Shown: positions 47,153 through 55,790, numbered from the stretch's first letter. The stretch: 64,000 nt of DNA from Pantoea ananatis LMG 2665 (GCF_000710035.2 NZ_JMJJ01000017.1:124001-188000); one strand, 5' to 3'. The notes: generated by a model from the sequence alone, not told the origin. Translations and numbers: made by a program.

Positions 47153-47347
47153 TTAATGCATTTTGCGTGAGAAAAAATGGATTGCGCGCTGGCAAAGTAC
47201 TTTAAATCTTTTGTCTCGGCTGTCCTGACTTAAACGAAACAATGCATCTGTGATCTGGTGAAACTGCACGGGCTCACCTACCTTCAGAAGTTCACTCACC
47301 ACCGCCCCAATCAGCGCACGAATGTCGTTGTCTTCATGGTTATTCAC
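47153..47347 (-). CDS. Small YmgA/YmgC-like protein, opposite strand
   Basis: A 64-residue protein from a GTG at 47347 with GGAGG four bases upstream. DIRALIGAVVSELLKVGEPVQFHQITDALFRLSQDSRDKRFKVLCQRAI parallels the helical core of the YmgA-like neighbours. It is convergent with the ariR-like gene. It is probably the fifth member of the local family, though short and with weak similarity. Confidence 0.6.
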   Translation of the reverse strand: MNNHEDNDIRALIGAVVSELLKVGEPVQFHQITDALFRLSQDSRDKRFKVLCQRAIHFFSRKMH

Positions 47348-47716
47348 ATAACCTCCAACCGGTGTATGTATATACAGACTAACACTTTTGTGGTCAGGAA
47401 AACAAAGCCAGCAGAGGAAATAAACCTTAAGCGAAGCGGTAGAATCTACTTATATTATTGATTTAGTTATACAATAATTTTATTTTTCCACGACCAATCT
47501 AGTGAAATGGTAATTCTTTTCTAAATCGGATAAAACGTAAATTTCTATTACTTTTTGTCAGTTTTATGGACTTGTTCACCGGTCATATTCTGGAAGTTAA
47601 TCCCTCTATTTAATTTGCTATACCACTTTTAAAATACAGTCTTAAATTAATTATTCCTGCTAGTAATGGCGGCACCTGAAATAAAATCTCACGAAACCGC
47701 CATTTATAAAAATCAA
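47348..47716. other. AT-rich gap
   Basis: About 370 bp of AT-rich sequence between the small YmgC-like gene and the end of the YoaK-like gene. I see no gene and no clear repeat. Confidence 0.35.
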
Positions 47717-48445
47717 CTAGTAAAGCTTTTTTGCATTATACAATGTAATAACAATCGCGCCAGCTGCAAGGGCGATGAGGAAAATTCCCAGTCCAATCAT
47801 AGCGTTAAATGCATAGGTTTTAAACAGTAATAGTCCGACAATGCACCCCGTTAAAAAAGATAATACCGTTGTTAAATGTGTATAGAGCTGCTTCTGGGCA
47901 AATCGTCTGTCGCAAGGTTCTGCCCGGGATATAAAAGATGATAAATAGGAACCTAAGGCGATGCCTGCGTCAGTTAGCGTACCGGTAATATGGGTTGATC
48001 TGACACGGCCGTTCGACAGTTGCGTAGAAGTCGCATTATGTAAGCCCATCAGGAAGCCCAGCATCAACAATACTTCACCGTTGTAGCTGGGTGAATAAAA
48101 CCATTTTTCGAAGAGTGAGGCTGCCGTCAGTGCAAACCCTTCAGCCAGAATGATCAGGCAGAAGATGGTTCTGATTTTCCGTCTTTCGCCGGCAATAATG
48201 AACAATCTCGCGGTAGTACAACCGATCACAAACGCAGAAATCAGACCCGCAAGGAAAACCAGACTATCAAAGTCAGAAGTGAAAACTTCGTTAGAAATCT
48301 GAGAAGTATTACCGCTCATGTGTGACGGAAAAAAACCAAACGCGCCTAAAGCCATTGCGTTGAGTATCCCGGCAGTCGTTGCCAGTGCCAGAGCCAGATA
48401 TCTATCCTCGGTATGTGACCGTATTTTCTTCTTCTTTATCAGCAC
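47717..48445 (-). CDS. YoaK/DUF1275 family membrane protein
   Basis: A 242-residue membrane protein with about six helices. It is recognised by the DUF1275 pattern: an N-terminal helix followed by FFPSHMSGNTSQIS (usually ThMTGNt), a middle GLHNATSTQLSNGRVRSTHITGTLTDAGIALGSYL (usually G.qNa........r.T.vTG.l.dl...l) and a positive cytoplasmic loop. The function is unknown, probably transport. It stands alone. Confidence 0.88.
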   Translation of the reverse strand: MLIKKKKIRSHTEDRYLALALATTAGILNAMALGAFGFFPSHMSGNTSQISNEVFTSDFDSLVFLAGLISAFVIGCTTARLFIIAGERRKIRTIFCLIILAEGFALTAASLFEKWFYSPSYNGEVLLMLGFLMGLHNATSTQLSNGRVRSTHITGTLTDAGIALGSYLSSFISRAEPCDRRFAQKQLYTHLTTVLSFLTGCIVGLLLFKTYAFNAMIGLGIFLIALAAGAIVITLYNAKKLY

Positions 48446-48780
48446 GCGGTTCCCCTATAAATGTGCATAAATATCAGTCTGGATCCTGAGGCTCCAGACA
48501 ACTAATAGTAGTATGCTTTTAAAAACTCAGCGGGGAATACAGATAAGTCTGGGTCTGTAACCTGTTAATTTTATTGATTTTTATAGTTTCATTGACTGAT
48601 TTCATAAAACGTCAATGCCGGTCATATTTTTTATGCTGCGCATGACCAGGGCTGGTGCTTGGTGTCACCTGATAGCCTAATCCAGGCAGAGGATTTAACT
48701 AATAGCGCTATTTATGGCAGGATATGCGACCGGACTGATGCCCCTGTTGGCCAGTGAGAAGAATGACTCTGGATGGATAG
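48446..48780. other. Divergent gap upstream of the YoaK-like gene
   Basis: 335 bp between divergent genes. It presumably holds both promoters; I see no recognisable operator. Confidence 0.35.
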
Positions 48781-49113
48781 ATGACAGTACTAAAACCCGC
48801 TTTTCTTATCCCTGCCGCCCTTGTCGTTGGGTTCCTGGGGTGGTGGCTGACACCTCATTATGACGCTGAAGATGAAAACTACTACATTTCTGTGCTCTGC
48901 GCCGTACCTCAGCAAAATGAGCAACAGCTGCAGAAAGACATGAAAAACGTTATAGAAGGCAGTAATTCAGACTATGCGTTGCAAAAAATACATTTTGTTC
49001 CTGGCCTGGCCGCTCGGGTGATCGACAACTGGAAAAGTCTGACTCAAGAACAGCAGCAGCAGGCAGCACTTAGCAATCATGCGTGCTCGCAGTTGCTAAT
49101 GACCAACAAGTAA
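48781..49113 (+). CDS. Unknown small membrane-anchored or secreted protein
   Basis: A 110-residue protein with one N-terminal hydrophobic segment (LIPAALVVGFLGWWLTPHY, residues 10-28) that could be an anchor or uncleaved signal. The remaining 80 residues are polar, with two cysteines (LCAVP, NHACSQL) that could form a disulfide in the periplasm. It ends 20 bases before the frameshifted RidA gene and may be co-transcribed. No family is recognised. Confidence 0.58.
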   Translation: MTVLKPAFLIPAALVVGFLGWWLTPHYDAEDENYYISVLCAVPQQNEQQLQKDMKNVIEGSNSDYALQKIHFVPGLAARVIDNWKSLTQEQQQQAALSNHACSQLLMTNK

Positions 49114-49133
49114 TACATTGGGAGTTAGGCACT

Positions 49134-49507
49134 ATGATGCCTGTACGGAAAAACTATGCTTCGCTTGGGGAAGTCACTGCCCCCTATGTCCATGCCGTCA
49201 GCCACAATCAAACACTCTATGTCTCAGGCTTAACGGCGTTTGGCACGCCTGCACACCAGGGGGATATCGCGGGCAGGCTGAAGTGATTTTTGATCAGCTG
49301 GAAAGCATAGCAGCGGCTGAAAACACCTCTCTGCAGCAACTCATTAAGGTCACCCTCTTTGTAACCTCTTTTAAAGATATTGATGCACTCCGCAACATGC
49401 TGTTTAAACGTTATGGTGATTATTTACCTGCGAGCGCATTGGTACAGGTTAGTGCTCTGTTCTCACCTGACTTGCTGATTGAGATCGACGCAATCCTGGG
49501 TCTTTGA
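49134..49507 (+). pseudogene. Frameshifted RidA-family protein
   Basis: Two overlapping frames together make one RidA/YjgF-like protein. The first frame from ATG 49134 gives YASLGEVTAPYVHAVSHNQTLYVSGLTAFG... to about 49275, where it soon meets a stop (AGGCTGAAGTGA). The second frame continues GQAEVIFDQLESIAAAENTSLQQLIKVTLFVTSFKDIDALRNMLF and ends ALFSPDLLIEIDAIL. A single missing base near 49270-49276 explains the change. RidA proteins deaminate reactive enamines/imines; the second half retains the family's IEIDAI ending but lacks the usual Arg. It could also be a sequencing error. Confidence 0.82.
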
Positions 49508-50368
49508 ACATTTATAAACCTCATTTTCTGGGTTATGAAAAGGGCAGAAATTGAGGTAACGCAATGATGTTCGACACAGTACTTAATCCAGTGCAACTCA
49601 CTGGCAATGGGAGCAAAGTTTCATTTCGCGCAAAGCCGTTCAAACCACGCAGAGCGACCTGAACCTTCGCTGGCTGTTATCGACAGATATATCAGATGAC
49701 GACAGATGTTTTCAGGTCTGGCATCTATTCCGGCAAAAAAGACACAACAAATTCTGATCATACGGCATGATTAACATCTGATTATGATCGTCGTTTCCTT
49801 GTCTCATCCTTGACCCAACGCTTTATACTTCAGTTGCCGCACCGTCAGATGGCATTGAACGAACAGGTTTATGCGTAAGTGGCACAGTGCTGAAAGGCTA
49901 TAAATGCCCCCGACGTTAGTGATGCTGAGTAGTCTGGTGGAAGTTCTGGAATCGTTGAGTAACAAAGCCCGCTGCCCTACCCTTTACTTACCTGAAGCTC
50001 AGTGCTGGCTAATAGCCACTGACCATTATTGCCTTGAAACGCGCATGACACATGAATTGTCACTGAACCCTCATCTCTCCATCTCCTCCCATTACCGCTT
50101 TCACTCTGCAGTCACGCTGGCAAAGACATTTTCGTCTTGAGAGATACGTATGTTGTCGAATCGCCGCTTGTGTCTTGTCTGCGTGAACGCTTACGCCAGT
50201 CGCACTCCACGCCGGGCTGAGCAGTTTCAGTTAACGAGGAAGGCTGCGCGCTTTTCGGCTTGAATGCTGAACCAGTGGCTATCTGCTCATAAATAGAAAT
50301 CGTGTAAGACTCCCATTTACACAAGGCTGATATACGTGGCGCAAATTGCCATTAGGTGCATAAGGTAA
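49508..50368. other. Non-coding stretch before the partition/iteron modules
   Basis: About 860 bp. A short frame with a good ribosome site (GAGGTAACGC ATGATG at 49564) stops after 32 codons and is not recognised. No other structure is supported. Confidence 0.35.
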
Positions 50369-50388
50369 ATTTCAGCCTGAAATCGCCA
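50369..50388 (+). promoter_or_regulatory. Candidate parS site 1
   Basis: ATTTCAGCCTGAAATCGCCA: two inverted ATTTCAG heptamers around one base, followed by TCGCCA. P1 ParB recognises heptamer A-boxes (ATTTCA[AC]) and hexamer B-boxes (TCGCCA), and the right arm of P1 parS has the same A-A-B order, as I recall. An inverted pair of iterons follows 13 bp later. Confidence 0.75.
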
Positions 50389-50401
50389 ACATTTAGGTGT
50401 T

Positions 50402-50444
50402 ACTGATTACAGTGAACGTTTAAGTGGCATTCACTGTAATCAGT
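50402..50444. repeat. Inverted pair of RepA iterons beside parS site 1
   Basis: ACTGATTACAGTGAAC at 50402-50417 (minus orientation) and ATTCACTGTAATCAGT at 50429-50444 (plus) face each other. Both are exact matches to the iterons around repA, 7 kb away. Confidence 0.85.
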
Positions 50445-50916
50445 GAAAGAGGAAATAAAAACCAGCCAGAGGATGAATGATTTTTTTGAACGTCAAAAAC
50501 ACAGGCAAACCTTTATATTATGTTAAATAATCAGGCACGGTCGCAAATTTTCGCCCCTGAAATCGTTGACGTCCTGAGAAGACAGTGACGTATTTTTCCT
50601 TCGATTTGGCTAAAACACGTTAATACCGCCACGTGGATTTCCCTTCGTGGCGAGTCGTCATTTATCTGCTTTAAAGCGATTTTAAGCCTGTTAAAAACAG
50701 TTGTCCCCAACCCGCCATCATGTGAAGAATACTTTTAACCAGGGTGAGCAACGCATCTTAACCGTTCACTGTACACTGCAACCCAGATACCTATGTAAAG
50801 CCTGGATGATGCGATCAAAAAAACCTGTCTAAACGGCCACTTGCCAGCGAGGCTTGCCTGATTTCATAATGACTGCTTTCAACAATTTCATGCAGCAAAC
50901 CCATTGATAAGTATGA

Positions 50917-50936
50917 ATTTCAGCCTGAAATCGCCA
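50917..50936 (+). promoter_or_regulatory. Candidate parS site 2
   Basis: An identical 20-bp copy of site 1 (ATTTCAG-C-CTGAAAT plus CGCCA). It is again followed by an inverted iteron pair, with nearly the same spacing. Confidence 0.75.
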
Positions 50937-50954
50937 AACAGGTCATCTCCGATT

Positions 50955-50989
50955 GCTGATTACAGTGGTTGTGATTCGCTGTAATCAGT
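50955..50989. repeat. Degenerate inverted iteron pair beside parS site 2
   Basis: GCTGATTACAGTGG (minus orientation) and ATTCGCTGTAATCAGT (plus) are one- or two-mismatch iterons arranged as in the first module. Confidence 0.75.
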
Positions 50990-51117
50990 ATCGAAAGTCA
51001 TTCCCGTGATTGACGCGGGATGTGGCCTCAGCAGGATGAAATAAACAAAACTCAGCCAACATGAGCATGTTATGAGTGAAAACCAGAACAGTTAATCTCA
51101 AAAGGATCTCGTTGCCG

Positions 51118-51217
51118 ATTCACTGTAATCAGTTGTTCATCATGGATGGAAATGTGACAGTGCCACACACAGTCGATAATCAAGCCTATGACCTACGTTT
51201 ACAGATTACAGTGAACG
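51118..51217. repeat. Two further distal iterons
   Basis: ATTCACTGTAATCAGT at 51118-51133 (plus) and the reverse form AGATTACAGTGAAC near 51203-51217. They extend the distal iteron cluster to six copies. Confidence 0.8.
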
Positions 51218-51219
51218 TC

Positions 51220-51903
51220 GGGTTGGCCTGAATGCAGCTTATAGTATTTAGTAAAAACATCATGCCAACGCCATAAGCCGTTAGCTTTCGCCCGGGCATC
51301 ACTGTTCTGTAAGGAATAGCGTTTTTCTCCTCCTGCAGGCACTGATGCGAATTTGATAAAATGCTGTACAGCATCAGGCTTTTACTTTCATTAGCGCCTA
51401 ACAGAACGCTTTCGCTCTCCAGCCTTGTCTCTTACTGATTCGAATAATACCTGGGCTGAAACGGGTTTTGGATGATGACTGCACCGATTTCAGCTTGTCG
51501 CTGTGCATTCTGTCGTCGCGTCAGCGCTCGTTTTCACTAAATCGTTATGTTATCAACGTGAGGCCGATTGCCAGGCGTGAATCTGTTCCGCTTAAGCGAA
51601 AGGCCAGAGTCACGATGCAAACTGCGACATGTTTTTTAGCATCGGGGCATGAAACCAACTCCATGTGCTTAACTTACTTACTCCTGAAACGCCTATCAGT
51701 AAGGCGAAAGATTGGCGCATGTCTCTGTCATTAAGGCTTTCTCAACTTATCCACTTTTTCTGTGGATAACTAAGGGATATTTTCTGTATATCAATTTAAC
51801 CAGAGTTTGACCGGGACGTTCGTCTTCAAAAAAATAACAAAGCAAAACCCTGACGCATTGACTTCTCTCAGAAACCCAGGGATTACTTTTTATCGCTGAC
51901 TGA
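51220..51903. other. Non-coding stretch with a DnaA-box pair
   Basis: About 680 bp without a supported gene. Several short frames exist but none has a ribosome site and recognisable similarity. The DnaA-box pair at 51747-51769 is the clear feature. Confidence 0.35.
51747..51769. promoter_or_regulatory. Inverted pair of DnaA boxes
   Basis: TTATCCACT (51747-51755, eight of nine) and the reverse complement TGTGGATAA (51761-51769, perfect TTATCCACA) face each other with five bases between. Closely spaced DnaA boxes are typical of origins and DnaA-titration sites. Confidence 0.7.
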
Positions 51904-51923
51904 ATTTCAGGCTGAAATCGCCA
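51904..51923 (+). promoter_or_regulatory. Candidate parS site 3
   Basis: ATTTCAGGCTGAAATCGCCA, differing from sites 1 and 2 only in the central base. No iteron pair lies beside it. Confidence 0.72.
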
Positions 51924-52239
51924 TCATAAAAACAATATTTTTCATGAAGATAGGGTTGAAAAAAGCGTCTCTTTCGCCCTGACACCGATAATCCACACAC
52001 TTCTAAATCTCTTATTGCAATCACAGCAACACCGCTAATTGAGATGCCGTCGAAAAATTGCTGTATCCGTCTCTGTTTGTGTAAATATCGCGCAGACTGC
52101 ATCCAATAAAAATCATCGACGTGATTTGCCCCCACAGCATTGAGCACAATAGACCGTTAGCCATGTCGGTTGGGTTACCTTCTCTGTTAGCATTTTGCCA
52201 GCCCACTGCTAACCTCGCTGACGTCAGATAAATCACTCA

Positions 52240-53290
52240 GGAATGAGGCTGAAACGCTTATAGTCCTTCCGCCAGTCGTTAATGTATTTTTTGGGTGAAC
52301 ACTTTCGCTTAACCCGAGCTTAATCTGACACGCCTTAAGAAAACTACCATTTAAGCTTTCGATAACCCCATAGGTATTTGATCGCCCGGCTGAATAAGCC
52401 GAAGCTTAACGCCATGCGCGAAGGTCCACTGGTTCAGTGCCCGCCAGGTAAGCGCTGGTGCAGAGTCTGGTCTGGTCTGGTCTGGTCTGGTCTTAACGTT
52501 ACCGGATAGCCATGAAATAGCACAATACTGTCCAGAATACGTGTGACCTGCATACCAGATATACCTGAGGTAAGAGAAACTGACAGGTATTCATTGGTAA
52601 AATAATCAACGCAGATATAACACTTTATTCTGCGTCAGGATGCCTGTGCGTCCATGACGAAATACGGTGACCACGACAGACCAGGAGCAGCAAGACGGAG
52701 CAGAGGAAGGCGTTCTGTAATCCGTACTCTACGACCTCGCCTGCAATTAACACCCGAGCCGCTGAGATGGTAAAGGCATCACAAGTACTTGTGATTAACA
52801 TGCAGGCCTTCTCGTTGCCGTAGTTTCCCGCTATACGGCGCTAACCGAAATGCCGTCGCTCGGATGGCAGCGCAATAGTGCGCCCTAAAAAATGCGCATC
52901 AGCCACCGGAGGCTGCTTCTCATGGCAGCAAGTCGACAGGAACAAATCAGCATACGTGCACGCACGAGGTCGTGACAGACTCATCACTTCACACCTCACT
53001 GCAACCGCTTCCCGCTTGCGATCTGTCGTCAGTATTATCGGCTCAACCACCTGTAATGCATCTTCACTCAGGCATCACTTCTGCAAGTCACTTCCTGAGA
53101 CGGGCTCTCTCTTCTTCAGACGTTTTACTTCAGGGAGTGCCAAGCCATTAAATGTCTTACGCCAGGCGCAAAAGTTTGCGTCAGAAATAATATGCTTACG
53201 GGAGGAAATGCCAGCCTCGGCTATGCAAGCGATACTGATGATCTGTTCGTACGAAAACTGTCTTCATTGGGATGTCCTTGCGTTGCTATA
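52240..53290 (-). pseudogene. Shattered IS3-family insertion sequence (orfA and orfB)
   Basis: Pieces of both IS3 frames can be read in order on the minus strand. OrfA (about 53290-53075): FSYEQIISIACIAEAGIS, then ISDANFCAWRKTFNGL (family: FSEEQII.IL.EAEAG, ISDATFY.WRKKFGGM). OrfB (about 53060-52240): EAVAVRCEVMSLSRPRACTYA, LAAPGLSWSPYFVMDA, VDYFTNEYLSVSLTSGISG, VTRILDSIVLFHGYPVTLR, then LNQWTFAHGVKLRLIQPG and YINDWRKDYKR. The pattern is that of the IS407/IS51-like branch. Multiple stops, frameshifts and a short tandem expansion make it non-functional. Its ends were not identified. Confidence 0.88.
52466..52493. repeat. Tandem repeat, TCTGG x5, inside the IS3 remnant
   Basis: Five perfect TCTGG units plus TCT. 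They lie where a transposase would encode the RTDxGPEF catalytic segment, so slippage has destroyed that motif. Confidence 0.9.
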
Positions 53291-53487
53291 ACATCATGTT
53301 GTGGCCAGCAACGGGGAGCAGATCAGTCGAATCAAAAATCTTTTAGCACCGAGGCAGACAACCACATTAAAACCACAGGCGGCAGGCAGCAGGCGACAGG
53401 CGGGAAATATAGCGAATTTCATTTAGGGAAAGCAAATTAAAACATTTAAAAAACAGTATCTTATAGATTAATTTCAGGCTATTTACT

Positions 53488-53507
53488 TGGCGATTTCAGC
53501 CTGAAAT
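53488..53507 (-). promoter_or_regulatory. Candidate parS site 4, directly downstream of parB
   Basis: On the minus strand it reads ATTTCAGGCTGAAATCGCCA, same as site 3 but in opposite orientation. It is 90 bp beyond the parB stop, the position of parS in P1. An extra single heptamer (ATTTCAG) lies 16 bp away at 53471-53477. This is the most likely primary centromere. Confidence 0.8.
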
Positions 53508-53596
53508 CTGCTATAGCGATATCGAATATTACAGGGATAAAGGAAATATGAGGGAATAAAAAAACCAGACAATAGATTTGCCTGGTTTGATATGTT

Positions 53597-54568
53597 TCAT
53601 CGGGTCATATACTTCTTTAATGTCTCAGCAATGACCTTATCTAGTTCGTCCTGGAGTTCTTTGGACTGGCGGTTAAACTCATAGCTAAACATTCTTCCTC
53701 GCGTTTTTTTGCGCGCAAATCGATCCTTATCAGCAAAGGACCAGAGAGCCACCGCTGTGGTTTTATCTTTCTCAGGTTCTTTAACGAGCGTCTGGCTGCC
53801 CTGACGAATCAATCTCAGAATTGTGTTTTTTAACTCGTCCTCAGCCAAACCATCACGAGCACTGACAACATCGATTTCAGCCGAGATAGCGTTTATCAAT
53901 GCCTCGACGGTTTGCCCGGTCTCACTCAGTTTATCCGCAGCCTGGAGCAAGGCTTTATAATCAGGATAAGTCAGCTCTGACTGATTAGGAAAAAGAGAGA
54001 TCAAATCAGCGGGAACGCTGGCAGCTTGTAAAGCACGGGTGACCTTGGCTTGCGAAAGGCCCTGGTTTTCAGCAATCTCTTTTTGGGATAAGCCGCCGTC
54101 TTTGAGCGCCAGTAATCGCATCCCGACTTCACGCAAATTATGCTCACGAGCCGTCTGAATATCCTGCGCAAGCCTGCGTGCCTCATCCGGAGTGATGACC
54201 GCATCGGTCACAAGAATATCCAGACCGGTTTTACAATAAAGTGCTGCCGCGCGACGTCGTGAGCCGTCCAGTATCTCTATACGTTCGCCCTGCATCACAC
54301 CAATGGCAGGGAAAAACTGCTGAAGCTTAATCGTGCGGATAATATCCCGCAGTGAGTCAGGCGTAAGACCAGACTGATCGCGACCATTCGTTTCCATGGT
54401 CACAAAGGTTTTGCTTTCTATCTCATTCGCAGGAATGTGTTCAAAACGGAATACGGCACGTTTTCCTGTGGCAAGAACAAACGTCTGCGAAGGGTTATCA
54501 GAGAGTTTTTCTGTGTTTAACGGTGTCTGGCTGAAGGTTCTGCCGATCGTTATTCTTTTCGCACTCAT
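53597..54568 (-). CDS. parB: ParB, P1-type centromere-binding partition protein
   Basis: A 323-residue DNA-binding protein (P1 ParB 333) that loads on parS and recruits ParA. It aligns with P1 ParB along its length: RITIGRTFSQ at the N-terminus, NGRDQSGLTPDSLRDI, IEILDGSRRRAAAL, a helix-turn-helix (LSQKEIAENQGLSQAKVTRALQAASVP), and a dimer domain with FARKKTRGRMFSYEFNRQSKELQDELDKVI. P1-type ParB contacts A-boxes with the helix-turn-helix and B-boxes with the dimer domain, and both box types are found in the candidate parS sites. It starts seven bases after parA. Confidence 0.95.
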   Translation of the reverse strand: MSAKRITIGRTFSQTPLNTEKLSDNPSQTFVLATGKRAVFRFEHIPANEIESKTFVTMETNGRDQSGLTPDSLRDIIRTIKLQQFFPAIGVMQGERIEILDGSRRRAAALYCKTGLDILVTDAVITPDEARRLAQDIQTAREHNLREVGMRLLALKDGGLSQKEIAENQGLSQAKVTRALQAASVPADLISLFPNQSELTYPDYKALLQAADKLSETGQTVEALINAISAEIDVVSARDGLAEDELKNTILRLIRQGSQTLVKEPEKDKTTAVALWSFADKDRFARKKTRGRMFSYEFNRQSKELQDELDKVIAETLKKYMTR

Positions 54569-54575
54569 AAAAACC

Positions 54576-55775
54576 TCAGTTCAGGCGGATAAATTCAATG
54601 CGGTCAAAAACCGCTTTAGCGAAGTCTTCGGCGGCAGAACGAGCGTTTTTCAGCGCCTCACTGCTACCTACATAGGTTGACGGGTTAGCCGATATAACCG
54701 TGTCAAACGACTCACCGCAACGCTCAAAACCATCCAGACGGGGCAGGGTTGCGTCCAGCATGTCGCCGCCGAAAATTTCTTTAGCAAGGCTGTGGCAAAG
54801 TTTATGGTCTGCTTTGTTAGAGAGCTTTGACATAAACCCGATATTGCCCTGGAGACGGCATACGGCTCCCGACTCTTCAATAATGCCAATCAGCTCTGGT
54901 AAACGAGTCAGGTATTTGAGGGTAGAGTGGAAATCAACCTGTGCCGGTGGGACTGGAGTCATCAGGAGATCGGATGCGGCGATCGCATTCTTTAAAAATG
55001 CATCCAGATGTGGGCCACTGTCGATGAAGATGAAGTCGTAATCTTTTTTAAGCTTAGACACGACATTATCATATAACACCGAATGAATGTTTTGCCCTGG
55101 CAAATGAGTGGCACACAGCTGATCCCAACTTGATGCAATAAATGCGTCATCTATTGATGCAGGTAATACGTCCACACCAGGAATAATGGATGAAACGATA
55201 AATTCACTTACCAGCTCATCCCGTGTGACGTTTTGTAGCATCGCCTGAGCGGCAGTCGCCTCCACGAGCCCGACAGAACGCTCGTGATTCAAAAACATCG
55301 TGGCAGAAGACTGTGGGTCGAGATCAATCACAAGGATGCGCAGGTCTTCATATAAAAGGTGAGGGTGAGCCCGAAGAGCGTGAGCCAGAGAAACAGTAGA
55401 AACCGTCTTGGAAACGCCACCTTTAAGATTTCCCACAAATAAGGTAAAGGCTTCAGTGTGACGATCGCGATATTTCGGCACGCCGCGATGATGATAGATA
55501 TCAATAATGTTCTGAATGGACATGGCGTACTTCACCGAGCTACCGGCGGCGCGCTTATCGAACTGATAACCACTCTCTTCCATTTCGTTTACGGCATAAT
55601 CAACGCTGGCGCGGGTCAGTTTTGGCAGTTTAGCCAGAGCCGCCTTGGCATAAATTTGGTAGTAGCTGTTTTCCTGCAACTCAAGCTTTTGTGCCTGAAT
55701 TTGTTCAGTAAGGCTCAATAACATGCGTTCGGAACGCTGAGCAACTTTCATGACCTGACTATCATCGTTAGCCAT
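54576..55775 (-). CDS. parA: ParA, P1-type partition ATPase and autorepressor
   Basis: A 399-residue type Ia ParA (P1 ParA 398). The N-terminal 100 residues carry a winged helix (KLTRASVDYAVNEMEESGYQF) for operator binding. The deviant Walker A KGGVSKT is at 118-124, Walker A' VIDLDPQSSAT follows, and Walker B is FIFIDSGPHLD. ATP-bound ParA coats the nucleoid and moves ParB-parS complexes; ADP-bound ParA represses its own promoter. A canonical promoter overlapped by an inverted repeat lies upstream. Confidence 0.95.
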   Translation of the reverse strand: MANDDSQVMKVAQRSERMLLSLTEQIQAQKLELQENSYYQIYAKAALAKLPKLTRASVDYAVNEMEESGYQFDKRAAGSSVKYAMSIQNIIDIYHHRGVPKYRDRHTEAFTLFVGNLKGGVSKTVSTVSLAHALRAHPHLLYEDLRILVIDLDPQSSATMFLNHERSVGLVEATAAQAMLQNVTRDELVSEFIVSSIIPGVDVLPASIDDAFIASSWDQLCATHLPGQNIHSVLYDNVVSKLKKDYDFIFIDSGPHLDAFLKNAIAASDLLMTPVPPAQVDFHSTLKYLTRLPELIGIIEESGAVCRLQGNIGFMSKLSNKADHKLCHSLAKEIFGGDMLDATLPRLDGFERCGESFDTVISANPSTYVGSSEALKNARSAAEDFAKAVFDRIEFIRLN

Positions 55776-55790
55776 ACTTACTCCAAATAT

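Noticed and set aside
51186-51374. Possible decayed protein fragment on the minus strand (about 58 codons in one frame)
   Set aside because: A readable stretch exists, but I could not match it to any family and found no start codon.
51468-51734. 88-codon open frame between the iteron and DnaA-box sites
   Set aside because: Serine/arginine-rich and unlike a folded protein; no ribosome site. Treated as chance.
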